DNA of 64,000 bases from Rhodobacteraceae bacterium MED-G08 (GCA_002457055.1 NTKT01000006.1:1-64000); one strand, 5' to 3'. Positions 55,445 to 64,000 are shown, numbered from the stretch's first letter. Numbers and translations: made by a program. The notes: generated by a model from the sequence alone, not told the origin.

Positions 55445-57412
55445 TTGACACAACACCAACTGAAAAAATTATTTGAGCCTTTAAATATAAGACAAAAGGT
55501 TTTTAAAAATAGAATTTTCTCGACTGGGCATATGGCTGTGATGCTTCAAGAGGGCTTCCCAACCGATGATATGATTGCGTACCATGAATCAAAGGCAAAA
55601 GGTGGAGCAGCTCTAACAATTATAGAAGCGGCGCGCGTACACCCATCGGGAAATTCTGGACGACCCGCAATACGCGCATACGACCCTAGATGTGTTTCTG
55701 GATATAAAAAATTGGTAACCAAGTGCCATAATTATGACTGTCTTGTCTTTGGTCAGCTCACACATCCTGGCCGAGAAATGACAAATTTGGAAGATGGAAC
55801 TATTCCAGTAGCATATGCTCCATCTGCAAGCCCGAACGAACGATTTCATATCATGCCTCGTGAAATGTCAGAACAAATGATTGATGAGATTGTAACAGGT
55901 TATAAAATTTCAGCCCAAAATTTAAGAACAGCCGGGCTCGATGGTATAGAAATTGTTGCATCTCACGGTTATCTTATCGGTCAATTTTTAAATAAAAACG
56001 TAAATCAGCGAAAAGACAAGTATGGCGGCAATTTTAGAAACAGGTACCGAATTTTAGATCAAATTATTGACGCCGTTAAAGATGGCTCAAGCCATGACAT
56101 GTTAGTTGGCGTAAGATTGTCGGGAAATGAAAAAGAATTCCAAGGGATGGAATTAAAGGGAACACTCGAGCTGATTGAGGAACTAAACAAGAATGAAAGC
56201 ATAGACTACATTAATGTAACAGCGGGAACTTCTGCAGGATTAAAAGGATCAACGCATATAGTTCCTTCAATGCGTTTTGAACCAGGATATACATTACCGC
56301 TTTCACAAGCCATTAAGGATGTCTCAGACAAACCAGTTTTTGTAGCAGGCCGCATTAACACACCCCAACTTGCAGATAAAGCATTGATACAAGGATCGGC
56401 AGACATGTGCGGCATGACAAGGGCAATAATTTCAGATCCAGAAATGCCCCTCAAAGCAGAAACTGGTAGATTTGATGAGATCATTGCGTGCGTTGGATGT
56501 AATCAAGCATGTATAGGACATATGCTTAATGGGCAGCCTATTTCATGTATTCAACGCCCTGAAACCGGTCGTGAATTGACTTTTAGTCATTTGAGCCCGG
56601 CCCCTGAAAAAAAGAAAATTCTCGTAATAGGAGGCGGCCCAGCAGGAATGAAAGCAACTGCAGTTGCAGCTTCGCGGGGGCATTCAGTAAAATTGATTGA
56701 AGCCACCTCTAAGTTAGGCGGTCAGGTAAATTTGGCAGAACGGCTACCCGGTAGATCCGAATTTGGAGGCATAACGACAAATTTGGAAAATATGTTACGT
56801 ACAAAGGACGTTGAAATTAAGCTGAATACAGAAGCATCTTTACAGCTTATTAGAGAAGAGGCACCAGAAGTTATCATCTTGGCAACAGGTGGAAAATCAT
56901 TTGAACCAAAAATAGAGGGCAAAGAAAGTGCTCACGTAGTTACTGCTTGGCAACTATTAGAGGGCAAAGCTAATGTAGGCTCACGAGTAGTAATTGCCGA
57001 TTGGCGTTGTGACTGGGTTGGTTTGGGAGTGGCTGAGCTATTAGCACGCCAAGGCTGTCATGTAAGGCTAGCATGCAACGGTATGGTTCCGGGGCAAACT
57101 ATTAATCAGTATGTCCGTGATAATTGGCTAGGCACCTTACATAAACTAAATGTAGAAACACTCACTCACTTGAGGTTACGTGGCGTTGACTCTGACGATA
57201 CTTATTTCCAACACACTTTGAGTGAGCAGCCCGTTATTTTAAATGATGTTGATACCCTTGTGACTGCATTTGGTAGTAAAGCCAAAAATACTCTCGAAAA
57301 AGACCTCAGAAACAAAGTTCAATCTGAGCTGTATGTGATTGGTGACGCATTGAGCCCGCGAAGCGTAGAAGAAGCTATTCTCGATGGCCTCAAAACCTCA
57401 GCCAAAATATAA
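55445..57412 (+). CDS. TMADH/2,4-dienoyl-CoA reductase-family iron-sulfur flavoenzyme
   Basis: A 655-residue fusion: an FMN old-yellow-enzyme barrel (about 1-345), a 4Fe-4S site (Cys349, 352, 356, 368), and an FAD/NAD(P) Rossmann part (from about residue 395, ILVIGGGPAGMKA). SHGYLIGQFLNKNVNQRKDK (in part) gives the active-site His/Tyr. This architecture covers trimethylamine and dimethylamine dehydrogenases, N-methylproline demethylase, dimethylglycine demethylase subunits and enoyl-CoA reductases. The TMADH cysteine that bonds FMN is replaced (FSTGHMAV), so FMN is probably not covalent. TTG start 55445 with AGGAAAAG upstream. Substrate unknown; an N-methylated amine or betaine is a reasonable guess. 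Confidence 0.82.
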   Translation: MTQHQLKKLFEPLNIRQKVFKNRIFSTGHMAVMLQEGFPTDDMIAYHESKAKGGAALTIIEAARVHPSGNSGRPAIRAYDPRCVSGYKKLVTKCHNYDCLVFGQLTHPGREMTNLEDGTIPVAYAPSASPNERFHIMPREMSEQMIDEIVTGYKISAQNLRTAGLDGIEIVASHGYLIGQFLNKNVNQRKDKYGGNFRNRYRILDQIIDAVKDGSSHDMLVGVRLSGNEKEFQGMELKGTLELIEELNKNESIDYINVTAGTSAGLKGSTHIVPSMRFEPGYTLPLSQAIKDVSDKPVFVAGRINTPQLADKALIQGSADMCGMTRAIISDPEMPLKAETGRFDEIIACVGCNQACIGHMLNGQPISCIQRPETGRELTFSHLSPAPEKKKILVIGGGPAGMKATAVAASRGHSVKLIEATSKLGGQVNLAERLPGRSEFGGITTNLENMLRTKDVEIKLNTEASLQLIREEAPEVIILATGGKSFEPKIEGKESAHVVTAWQLLEGKANVGSRVVIADWRCDWVGLGVAELLARQGCHVRLACNGMVPGQTINQYVRDNWLGTLHKLNVETLTHLRLRGVDSDDTYFQHTLSEQPVILNDVDTLVTAFGSKAKNTLEKDLRNKVQSELYVIGDALSPRSVEEAILDGLKTSAKI

Positions 57413-57429
57413 ACACAGTACTTAAACAG

Positions 57430-58434
57430 TTAGCAATACTTCTCAGGACCTATCCACTGTTTGTCAGAATATCTATCACCTTGTGCCCACCCAACTGGAA
57501 TTACTTCCTCAATTTGCAACATCTGTTTAGTTGAGAGTTTCAACCGGGCGCCATCACAATGCTCTCGGAAATGTTTAACGGAACGGGTTCCTGGGATTGG
57601 AATAATATGTTTGTTCTTATTCAAAAGCCATGCAATCGCAAGTGTGGCCGCAGCAACCCCATTTTGAGCTGCAAGATCCCTGAATTTTCCCGTAGCTTCA
57701 ATATTAAAGGTAAGATTGGGTTCATTAAAACGTGGATTTTTACTTAACCAATCCATTTTCTCTACTTCAACTGATGAGTGCGGTCTGTCGGTAAGCAAGG
57801 ATCTGCCCAACGGCGAAAATGCAACGAGTGCTGTGCCAAGCTCTGCAGTAGTTTGCACTAAACCTAATTCTGGACTTCGTACTGAAAGGGAGTACTCGGA
57901 CTGAACGGCCGCGACATGATGAATAGATGCCGCTCGCCGCAGTGAGGATGGCGCAATTTCTGAAAATCCAAATGACCGAATTTTCCCTGCTTTTACAAAA
58001 CTTGCAAGGGTTTCAGTTACCTCCTCTATAGGAGTATTCTGATCGCGGCGATGGATGTAGTACAGATCAATGCTTTCAACTCCCAAGCGTTTTAAGCTGC
58101 CATCCAATTCTTTTTTCAAATAATCGGGACTGTTGTCGAATTCCGTTTTGCCAGTTTGAATATTGCCTTTAATTCCTACTTTGGTCGCAATCGAGAAAAG
58201 AGTGTTTCGTTTTGAGCCTTGTTTGGCGAGAAAACTACCAATCGCAGCCTCTGATGCTCCACCTCCATAAACGTTTGCCGTATCTATATGCGAAATCCCC
58301 TGATCCAAAGCCTCAGCCAATATCTTATGTGACTCTTGTTCATTCGTAGGGCCATAAAAATTACTAAAAGACATGGCACCTATTCCGATAGCAGATACGT
58401 CAGCACCGTATTTACCGAGCTTTCTTTTTTCCAT
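57430..58434 (-). CDS. Aldo/keto reductase
   Basis: A 334-residue TIM-barrel oxidoreductase using NADPH. DTANVYGGGASE holds the catalytic Asp/Tyr near residues 51-62, IATKVGIKG holds the Lys and YYIHRRD the His; the C-terminal IPIPGTRSVKH binds the cofactor phosphate. It resembles the AKR11-13 type. Convergent with the flavoenzyme gene across 17 bases. The upstream region 58435-58569 holds no gene and includes a short hairpin. Confidence 0.92.
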   Translation of the reverse strand: MEKRKLGKYGADVSAIGIGAMSFSNFYGPTNEQESHKILAEALDQGISHIDTANVYGGGASEAAIGSFLAKQGSKRNTLFSIATKVGIKGNIQTGKTEFDNSPDYLKKELDGSLKRLGVESIDLYYIHRRDQNTPIEEVTETLASFVKAGKIRSFGFSEIAPSSLRRAASIHHVAAVQSEYSLSVRSPELGLVQTTAELGTALVAFSPLGRSLLTDRPHSSVEVEKMDWLSKNPRFNEPNLTFNIEATGKFRDLAAQNGVAAATLAIAWLLNKNKHIIPIPGTRSVKHFREHCDGARLKLSTKQMLQIEEVIPVGWAQGDRYSDKQWIGPEKYC

Positions 58435-58517
58435 AAGTAAAAATCCTTTTAAACGTCATGGAACATTCTTACCAAAACTACTGTCCCTAAATTAAAAAGA
58501 ATGGACAAAAATTCAAG

Positions 58518-58532
58518 TGGCCTCGGGGGCCA
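58518..58532 (-). terminator. Short hairpin after the oxidase operon
   Basis: A 5-bp stem TGGCC/GGCCA with a TCGGG loop, 38 bases after the SDR stop as read on the minus strand, followed by ACTTGAATTTTTG. Weak but plausible end for the operon that starts beyond 64000. Confidence 0.35.
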
Positions 58533-58569
58533 AAACAAACACAAAAGGTGTACTGAAAGTTATTTGAGA

Positions 58570-59361
58570 TCAAAAACGGCCACAATCAACCTTAATTTTA
58601 TCACCTGTAATTGCAGAGCTGAGATCGGATGCCAAATATAGAGCAGCCCGTGCCACTTCATCTGGATAAACCCAGCGTTTTAAGGCAGCTACTTCAGTGT
58701 AGTTATCACGCGCAATCTCTTCTACCGAGCGACCTTCAGCTAATGAGCGACGTTCTAATACGCCGTCCATATTCTCTCCAGCAACTGCACCTGGCAACAA
58801 AGCATTTACGCGAACATTATGTTTACCAAGCTCTCTGGCCATTGTTTCCGTTACGCCAACCAAAGCAAATTTACTTGCTACATAGGCAGAGCGCATTGGA
58901 TAACCCTGCACTCCCATAAGCGATGACATATTTATTATGGACCCCGCTTCTTGATCAATCATAATTTTAGCGGCTTCTTGAAGGCAATGCATGGCTCCAA
59001 CTAAGTTGATGTTGAGACACTCAACCCAAGCATTCATGTCCACATCTGCTACCTGAGCGATTGGACCTGGGCCACCGGCATTATTCACTAACACATCCAC
59101 CTTTCCGAAGACTTTAAGAGCCTCAGTGAACACGTGTTTAACCTGTGCATGATTTGAAACATCGCAAGCTATAGGGTGTCCATTTATTTCGTTGGCCACA
59201 CTTTTTAAGAGATCATTACGACGTCCAGTTACAACTACTTTCGCACCTGCATCTGCAAAAACCTTTGCAGTAGCTTTTCCTATCCCAGATCCACCACCAG
59301 TAACAATAGCTACCTTCCCATCTAAACGGCACAGTTCTTCAACTCTATTCTTCATAATCAT
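58570..59361 (-). CDS. SDR-family oxidoreductase
   Basis: A 263-residue classical short-chain dehydrogenase with the cofactor loop VTGGGSGIGKATA near residues 20-32, NNAGGPG near 91-97, a Ser-Tyr-Lys catalytic set in NMSSLMG and YVASKFAL, and a C-terminal loop. NAD or NADP choice is unclear. Translationally coupled (ATGA overlap) with the FAD oxidase upstream, so its substrate is probably in the same pathway. No specific substrate inferred. Confidence 0.9.
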   Translation of the reverse strand: MIMKNRVEELCRLDGKVAIVTGGGSGIGKATAKVFADAGAKVVVTGRRNDLLKSVANEINGHPIACDVSNHAQVKHVFTEALKVFGKVDVLVNNAGGPGPIAQVADVDMNAWVECLNINLVGAMHCLQEAAKIMIDQEAGSIINMSSLMGVQGYPMRSAYVASKFALVGVTETMARELGKHNVRVNALLPGAVAGENMDGVLERRSLAEGRSVEEIARDNYTEVAALKRWVYPDEVARAALYLASDLSSAITGDKIKVDCGRF

Positions 59362-60452
59362 ACCTCACTAAACTCACGTCCTGGGTCAAACAAAGGCAAT
59401 TCTGGCTCTTGCCCAAGAATATAGTCACCCATTAATCTACCCATGTAAGGGCCAATTGTATAACCTCCCCTTACACATCCCAGAACAAAAGCATTTTCAA
59501 TGCCCGGCAAAGCACCAGCAAGTGGATAAAAATCTGGTACATTTGCCTCGAAGCCAACCCAGCTACGTGTCACGCGCGCATTTGAAAGCTCTGGTAACAC
59601 ATGTTGTGCAAGGGATAAATTTGGGATTAGCGTTTTTGCTGTAACATTCCCGCGTCCGTCTTGCGGAACTCCCTGTCCCTGCCATCCGCCACCAATGAGA
59701 ATTGCACCATTGCTTTTCTGTTTCATGGTTAAAAGTCCAGTTGCGTGACCGACGATACTGGATATAAGAGGAGGCATTCTCTCTGTCACAGACACAGTAT
59801 TGACACGCGCACGGACCGGCAAATCAACACCTAGGTCAGCAGCTATGGGTTTAAGCCAGGCCCCTGCTGCTAAAAGCAGACGCGTTGCGTGGACAGTGCC
59901 ACAGGAAGTTGTTAAATTGAAGCCAGAGCTATTTCTAGTGATTAATTTAACATTGCATTTCTCACGAAATTGTACTTCGTTCTCTTTTAGACGAATGCGA
60001 TAATATTGACCGGTGAGTGATGAATTTGCGTAACCATCTTCAGGACAGTAACTTGCAGCCAGAACTTTATGGCTGAGATTTTGCTCCGCAGCTCGCAGTG
60101 CATTATTGGACACAAATGTAATCGGTGCGCCCGCATCGGCCTTCAAAGCCTGACGTTCGTACAAAAGTTCAGCCTCATGCTCCGTAAAAGCAAGCGTAAA
60201 ACCTCCCGTCTTTTTAAATCCAACGGCCTCGCCCATGGCTTCCCATTCACTATGACCTTTGAGCGCGTATGGCATAAGCTTAACACGCTTGATCTGCAGC
60301 GATAGTGTTCCCGCATTTACCCCTGATGCACCCTGCCCTAAATCCCCCTGATCTAGAACAATTGTTTTCATACCATCTTCAGCGAGTCGTAATGCGGTAC
60401 TGCAGCCCATAATTCCACCGCCAACGATGGCTAAATCATAAGTCTTAGTCAT
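59358..60452 (-). CDS. FAD-dependent amino acid oxidase-type subunit (HcnC/OoxB-like)
   Basis: A 364-residue DAO-fold flavoprotein: the FAD loop is AIVGGGIMGCSTALRLAE at residues 8-25, followed by DQGDLGQGASGVNAGTLS. GGGWQGQGVPQD and GAFVLGCVRGGYTIGP-like GCVRGGYTIGPYMG near the end are family motifs. Members act as the catalytic beta subunit of three-part oxidases for opines, D-hydroxyproline, proline or glycine (HcnC). The genes for the alpha subunit and 2Fe-2S subunit are adjacent, giving the complete set. Four-base overlaps on both sides. Confidence 0.85.
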   Translation of the reverse strand: MTKTYDLAIVGGGIMGCSTALRLAEDGMKTIVLDQGDLGQGASGVNAGTLSLQIKRVKLMPYALKGHSEWEAMGEAVGFKKTGGFTLAFTEHEAELLYERQALKADAGAPITFVSNNALRAAEQNLSHKVLAASYCPEDGYANSSLTGQYYRIRLKENEVQFREKCNVKLITRNSSGFNLTTSCGTVHATRLLLAAGAWLKPIAADLGVDLPVRARVNTVSVTERMPPLISSIVGHATGLLTMKQKSNGAILIGGGWQGQGVPQDGRGNVTAKTLIPNLSLAQHVLPELSNARVTRSWVGFEANVPDFYPLAGALPGIENAFVLGCVRGGYTIGPYMGRLMGDYILGQEPELPLFDPGREFSEV

Positions 60453-61870
60453 AGCGGAGCGGGTTTCGGTATTTGCAAATCTGTATATTCAAACTCGCCT
60501 GAAAGCGCAGATGCCGAAACAGGCCGCAAAGGAGGTCTAGGTGTGGGTGGTGCAATTTTTTCTTCAGACTGATTTTCCCTATCAGCTATTATTTTGGCTA
60601 TAGTTGACTGACAGTATTTTCCACCGCACGGCCCCATCCCCGCTCTCGATCCAGATTTGACGGCATTGGTTGTAGCCGCGCCTGTTTCAATCTCGTTTTC
60701 GATATCACAGCGCCGCAGACTCTCACATCTACACACGATTGTCTCTTGCGTTATCAATTTTTGAAAGCCCTTCCGCGGTATACTTAAACGAGTCATGGCC
60801 ATTCCAAACCTTGATGCTCGTCGATAGCTATTAAGCAGTGTCGAATTTGAGGAATTGACCTCAGGCCTTATAGACTTTGCAGCAGAAAGTCCTGCTAATT
60901 TCCCTTGAATTTCTGCAGCCGCCGCACCTCTGATACCAGCTCCGTCACCACAGATAAATAATCCGTTAATTTTCGTAATACCGTCTTCCTCAACTTCTGG
61001 CACCCACCCACCCAGTTCAAGTTGATATTTTACATCGATACCCAAAAGTTGAGAGGCATCACTTGCAGCTTGCAAACCATGCCCTGTGCAAACACTGTCT
61101 GCTTCTATTAAACGGGCCGGACCTTTCGGTGACCAATCACTGCTTACCTTGCTGACTTTCACCGAGTGAACTTTGGTTTCTCCATCAATCTGTTTTATAG
61201 CATGACGCCAAAAGATTGGAATGCCGGCTAGCAGAAGATCTGCAACCCAAACGAAACCACGCCTTAGAAGGTCTGTACGATACGACATGGAAGGCAACGC
61301 ACGAAGCCAGTCAGCACGACTATTTGGCGTTACAATTGCGGCCACCTCACCACCAAGACGTCGTATCTCGCTTGCTACAAAGAACACCAATGGTCCCGTT
61401 CCAGAGACAACAGTTCTTTTGCCAGGTGTGAGCAGATCTCGTTTCATCAATGCGGTTGCCCCCGCCAATCCAATAACGCCAGGCAAGGTCCATCCCGGTG
61501 TTGGTTGGACATATTCTCTTGCTCCCGTGGCTAAAATGAGCACCTTAGCTCCAATCTTTTCTGAGCGCCCATTTATAATGAAATGAAGAACCCATTCGTC
61601 CAATTCCCGCTCTATTTGCCAAACCTTAGCGTTAGCAATATGTGTTAAATTACTTTCGGCGATGGATACCCGGAGTTTATCGCCATCGATAATTTCAGGC
61701 GTCATAGGAGCCGATTTAATAGCCTCACTTTTGGCACGCCAAATCTGGCCACCAGGCATTGCTTGCTCGTCTATGATGATTGTATGGCAACCCTGGCTAG
61801 CCGCCATAATACCTGCATTTGCTCCGGCAGGACCAGCACCAATTATTGCGACATCGCAGGTCTTAATCAT
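60449..61870 (-). CDS. NAD(P)/FAD oxidoreductase alpha subunit of a three-part oxidase (HcnB/OoxA-like)
   Basis: A 473-residue flavoprotein: FAD loop AIIGAGPAGANAGIMAA at residues 8-24, a second Rossmann domain near residue 150 (TVVSGTGPLVFFVASE), LFICGDGAGIRGAAAA near 305, and a C-terminal BFD-like 2Fe-2S domain with CRCESLRRC and GPCGGKYC (about residues 380-430). This matches the alpha subunit of heterotrimeric amino acid, hydroxyproline or opine dehydrogenases. The gene lies between the 2Fe-2S gene and the FAD oxidase gene. Confidence 0.85.
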   Translation of the reverse strand: MIKTCDVAIIGAGPAGANAGIMAASQGCHTIIIDEQAMPGGQIWRAKSEAIKSAPMTPEIIDGDKLRVSIAESNLTHIANAKVWQIERELDEWVLHFIINGRSEKIGAKVLILATGAREYVQPTPGWTLPGVIGLAGATALMKRDLLTPGKRTVVSGTGPLVFFVASEIRRLGGEVAAIVTPNSRADWLRALPSMSYRTDLLRRGFVWVADLLLAGIPIFWRHAIKQIDGETKVHSVKVSKVSSDWSPKGPARLIEADSVCTGHGLQAASDASQLLGIDVKYQLELGGWVPEVEEDGITKINGLFICGDGAGIRGAAAAEIQGKLAGLSAAKSIRPEVNSSNSTLLNSYRRASRFGMAMTRLSIPRKGFQKLITQETIVCRCESLRRCDIENEIETGAATTNAVKSGSRAGMGPCGGKYCQSTIAKIIADRENQSEEKIAPPTPRPPLRPVSASALSGEFEYTDLQIPKPAPL

Positions 61871-61873
61871 GAT

Positions 61874-62164
61874 CTAGTGCCTCAAAGATTGGACAATCAG
61901 TCCATCGGTCGCTATCGTCTCACAACTTTCGACTAACTTTCCACCGACTGCAACAACGCACTCCTGACATAGACCCATACAGCAAAAAGCTCCGCGGGGC
62001 TTGCCATCGGTTGGCGCATCACGCAAATGGTGTATACCGTTTTTCATCAGCGCAACCAAAATTGTTTCGCCTTTATGGGCTTTTATTAGTTGATCATCAA
62101 ATTTGAAACAAATCTCTTCAGCGCGCTTAATCTGGTTGGCGCTATTTGGAATAAGGCGTATCAT
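61874..62164 (-). CDS. 2Fe-2S protein, gamma subunit of the three-part oxidase (HcnA-like)
   Basis: A 96-residue plant-type 2Fe-2S ferredoxin-like protein. Cys residues in GAFCCMGLCQECVVAVGG and the later CETIATDG form the cluster, with an N-terminal strand FKFDDQLIKAHKGETILVAL (in part). It is the expected small subunit of HcnABC/OoxABC-like or HypOx dehydrogenases. It overlaps the DapA-family gene by four bases and precedes the alpha gene by three bases. Confidence 0.88.
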   Translation of the reverse strand: MIRLIPNSANQIKRAEEICFKFDDQLIKAHKGETILVALMKNGIHHLRDAPTDGKPRGAFCCMGLCQECVVAVGGKLVESCETIATDGLIVQSLRH

Positions 62165-63060
62165 ACGTAGTGAATACCTAAGCTGTCAAAGCAGCGCTTG
62201 ATTTTATCAATATCGGCATCTGTTGCTTGGAGCACCGGATCACGGGGCACACCAGCTGGCTGACCAATTAAATTGAGTGCTGCTTTAAATGCGGCTGGCC
62301 AAGTTGCAGTACCCATCAAGAGCTCATAAAGTACCGTTAACTGATAATGTGTTTTACGATAGATTTTACCTGGCTTACCAAGCCCAACAGATGCCATTTC
62401 TGAAGGAAGCAAATCTGTAAATTCAGGACCAGTGGCGATAAAACCTTTCGCCCCTAAACCGAAAGCAGGCATGATATAATGACATGGCCCCGTCATTACC
62501 GACATCTTATCACCAAGTCGTTCAAGTAAATGCGTATGATAGAAAAAATCGCGCTGGCTCTCTTTAATCCCTATTACATGGTGATTATTCAGTAGGGTTT
62601 CAGTCTGTTCGATTGTTAGTGAGAAACCCATTCGACGCGGTGAATTGTATAGAACAAGAGGCTTATTAGTTGCCTCGGATACTTTATCAAATCTCGCCAT
62701 TAATTCTGCCTCAGAAGCTTTTAAGACGTAGGTTTGCGGCATAGATAGCAACACATCTGCGCCGTTTTCTTCCGCGGCTCTGATATAGGATAGTGAAGCA
62801 TCGATTGTCGCTGCAGAAATGCCCATCATAATTGGGACACGGCCCCGAGAAGTATCCTTTGCCAGGCGGACGAGGCGCCCTCGCTCTTCAGCGGAAAGTG
62901 CCCAGCTTTCACCATTATCACCTGCAATGCAGACGCATGTCGCACCGCGTTTTATAAGAAATTCGAATAAATCAATGAAAGCATCTTCCATTATTTCACC
63001 CTTTTTATTATATGGTGTGGCTATCGCCGGTACATACCCAAATAAATTTTCTTTTTTCAT
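62161..63060 (-). CDS. DapA-family lyase/deaminase
   Basis: About 299 residues, a Schiff-base TIM barrel of the dihydrodipicolinate synthase/N-acetylneuraminate lyase family. Lys166 in VIGIKES forms the imine and Tyr138 in LVLYNSP is catalytic; the usual GTTGE is GDNGE near residues 47-51, and RRMGF follows Tyr138. ATG 63060 avoids overlap with the upstream gene; an in-frame TTG at 63087 is possible. With the three-part oxidase this pairing matches D-hydroxyproline use, where a DapA homologue deaminates pyrroline-hydroxy-carboxylate; a sugar-acid lyase role would also fit the SMP-30 neighbour. Not settled. Confidence 0.82.
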   Translation of the reverse strand: MKKENLFGYVPAIATPYNKKGEIMEDAFIDLFEFLIKRGATCVCIAGDNGESWALSAEERGRLVRLAKDTSRGRVPIMMGISAATIDASLSYIRAAEENGADVLLSMPQTYVLKASEAELMARFDKVSEATNKPLVLYNSPRRMGFSLTIEQTETLLNNHHVIGIKESQRDFFYHTHLLERLGDKMSVMTGPCHYIMPAFGLGAKGFIATGPEFTDLLPSEMASVGLGKPGKIYRKTHYQLTVLYELLMGTATWPAAFKAALNLIGQPAGVPRDPVLQATDADIDKIKRCFDSLGIHYV

Positions 63061-63068
63061 TTCCCTAC

Positions 63069-63944
63069 TCAAACTGGAATTACGCAACTGAAAACTGAAG
63101 CATACTCCGCATCAATTATATATAATAACCGAGCATTATTGGGATGAAATGCTACTGAGGTTGTCCAAAGTCCTTCGGGCAATCTGATCTCAGCAAGTCT
63201 ATCTCCAACTTTATCAAACAAATAGGAACGCCCTGCTTGTGCTTGAGCAACTGCTAACCATCCCAAAGAGTTGCTAGCCAAACCGTCCGGACCTAAACCA
63301 CCAGAAAGTTGAATGAAAGTACCCACCATAGGTTGGCCAGCTTCTGAAAGGCTTGAGGAAAATTGCCAAACCTGATTTGCACGGGTAGCAGCTACGTAAA
63401 CCAAATTTCTGTCACTCGATAGGCAAATACCATTCGAATAAGGTACACAATCAATTAACAATCTTAGAGTTCCCTTTGGACATCGACGATAAACCCGACC
63501 ACTTGGATTACTAATTGAACTCCTGCCACTATCTGTAAACCATAAGCTTCCATCGTCATCAAGGCACATATCTGAGAGACCTAGAAACGGTTGATTATCA
63601 ACACCATTACTCAAAACCTTGAAACTATCATATCCCGTAAATTCGATCAGGCCATGCCTGTGATCGACGGCAATATGCCTCCCGTCTTTAGTAATCCGCA
63701 TCGAGTGAGGCTCTCCATCTATTTCATGCATCACCTCCCAGTGACCTTCTGGTGATATTCGAAAAACGCGCCCGTAGGGCACATCGGAAAGCCAAAGATT
63801 TTGGTCTACGTCAAAGAATGCACCTTCAAGAAATGAATGCATTTTATGTCCTGGCCGCGTCATCTCTGCCCAGGGAGACGGTTTGCCACGATGTCGAAAA
63901 GATTCTGGAAGTGTGTACAAGGGAACGGCAGTTAACTCGAGCAT
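63069..63944 (-). CDS. SMP-30/gluconolactonase/LRE-family protein
   Basis: A 291-residue six-bladed beta-propeller hydrolase. FLEGAFFDVDQNLWLSDVPYGRVFRI (in part) holds the metal Glu near residue 42; SDMCLDDDGSLWFTDSG (near 123-139), GLGPDGLASNSLGWL and YSNGICLSSDRNLVYVA (in part) are repeats with metal-binding Asn/Asp. Family members open lactones. ATG 63944 shares its A with the TGA of the upstream partial gene. A lactonase beside a DapA-type lyase and SDR suggests a sugar-acid or lactone intermediate, which competes with the hydroxyproline reading of the cluster. Confidence 0.85.
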   Translation of the reverse strand: MLELTAVPLYTLPESFRHRGKPSPWAEMTRPGHKMHSFLEGAFFDVDQNLWLSDVPYGRVFRISPEGHWEVMHEIDGEPHSMRITKDGRHIAVDHRHGLIEFTGYDSFKVLSNGVDNQPFLGLSDMCLDDDGSLWFTDSGRSSISNPSGRVYRRCPKGTLRLLIDCVPYSNGICLSSDRNLVYVAATRANQVWQFSSSLSEAGQPMVGTFIQLSGGLGPDGLASNSLGWLAVAQAQAGRSYLFDKVGDRLAEIRLPEGLWTTSVAFHPNNARLLYIIDAEYASVFSCVIPV

Positions 63945-64000
63945 CACTCCACTATCCTCTCCAAAAAAAGCAGATCAATTTCATTTTCATTCATGCCGAT
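63944..64000 (-). CDS. C-terminal end of an upstream gene (partial)
   Basis: The last 57 bases read on the minus strand as an open frame, ending NENEIDLLFLERIVE and a TGA that overlaps the SMP-30 start (TGATG). Its start is outside the window. The overlap suggests another coupled gene of the same operon. Too little for a family call. Confidence 0.4.
   Translation of the reverse strand: MGMNENEIDLLFLERIVE

Overview
The window reads as chromosome of a free-living marine alphaproteobacterium, most like a low-GC, streamlined member of Rhodobacterales or a neighbouring lineage. The basis is protein family content and gene order (Tmm, MgsABC-GmaS, the formate dehydrogenase module with DUF3305/DUF3306, DUF6494/DUF6505, Mcl) and short spacers, not a database match. 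No rRNA, tRNA, CRISPR array, insertion sequence or phage gene was seen. No gene-free stretch exceeds about 300 bases; the longest is the divergent promoter region 7810-8084.

Region 1 (1-15.5 kb): a DsbA-fold isomerase, then a Tat-exported formate dehydrogenase operon on the minus strand (alpha, beta, cytochrome b gamma, a Tat mini-protein, a TorD chaperone, DUF3306, DUF3305) with a new 41-residue ORF at its end. Divergently there is a poly-ferredoxin protein, then (after a convergent cytochrome c gene) a plus-strand set: DUF6494, Mrp, a degenerate biotin/lipoate-ligase fold, DUF6505 and a tungstate importer tupBCA.

Region 2 (15.6-24.9 kb): methylated amine use. An XRE-cupin regulator, amtB with a downstream 54-residue membrane ORF, trimethylamine monooxygenase (tmm), the three N-methylglutamate synthase subunits (mgsABC), gamma-glutamylmethylamide synthetase (gmaS) and a DMT exporter.

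Region 3 (24.9-32 kb): folD, ftfL and a cytoplasmic NAD-type formate dehydrogenase whose small subunits are fused.

Region 4 (32.2-39.7 kb): a LysR regulator divergent from a betaine-type ABC importer joined to a DUF1989-GcvT protein. I read this as the trimethylamine N-oxide importer tmoXWV with the TMAO demethylase tdm.

Region 5 (39.8-50.3 kb): serine cycle: glyA, ppc, mtkB, mtkA and sgaA on the minus strand; a LuxR-type regulator, mcl and glycerate kinase on the plus strand.

Region 6 (50.4-64 kb): less defined catabolism: a 33-codon ORF with its own terminator, an MFS carrier, a VOC protein, a membrane protein, three small genes, an aminotransferase, a TMADH-family flavoenzyme, an aldo/keto reductase, and a tightly overlapped operon for a three-subunit amino-acid or opine type oxidase with a DapA-family lyase, an SDR and an SMP-30 protein.

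Together the genes trace TMA to TMAO (Tmm), TMAO uptake and demethylation (TmoXWV, Tdm), monomethylamine to N-methylglutamate (GmaS, MgsABC), C1 transfer on tetrahydrofolate (FolD, FtfL), oxidation by two formate dehydrogenases supplied with tungstate (TupBCA), and assimilation by the serine cycle. Not in the window: dimethylamine monooxygenase, N-methylglutamate dehydrogenase and hydroxypyruvate reductase.
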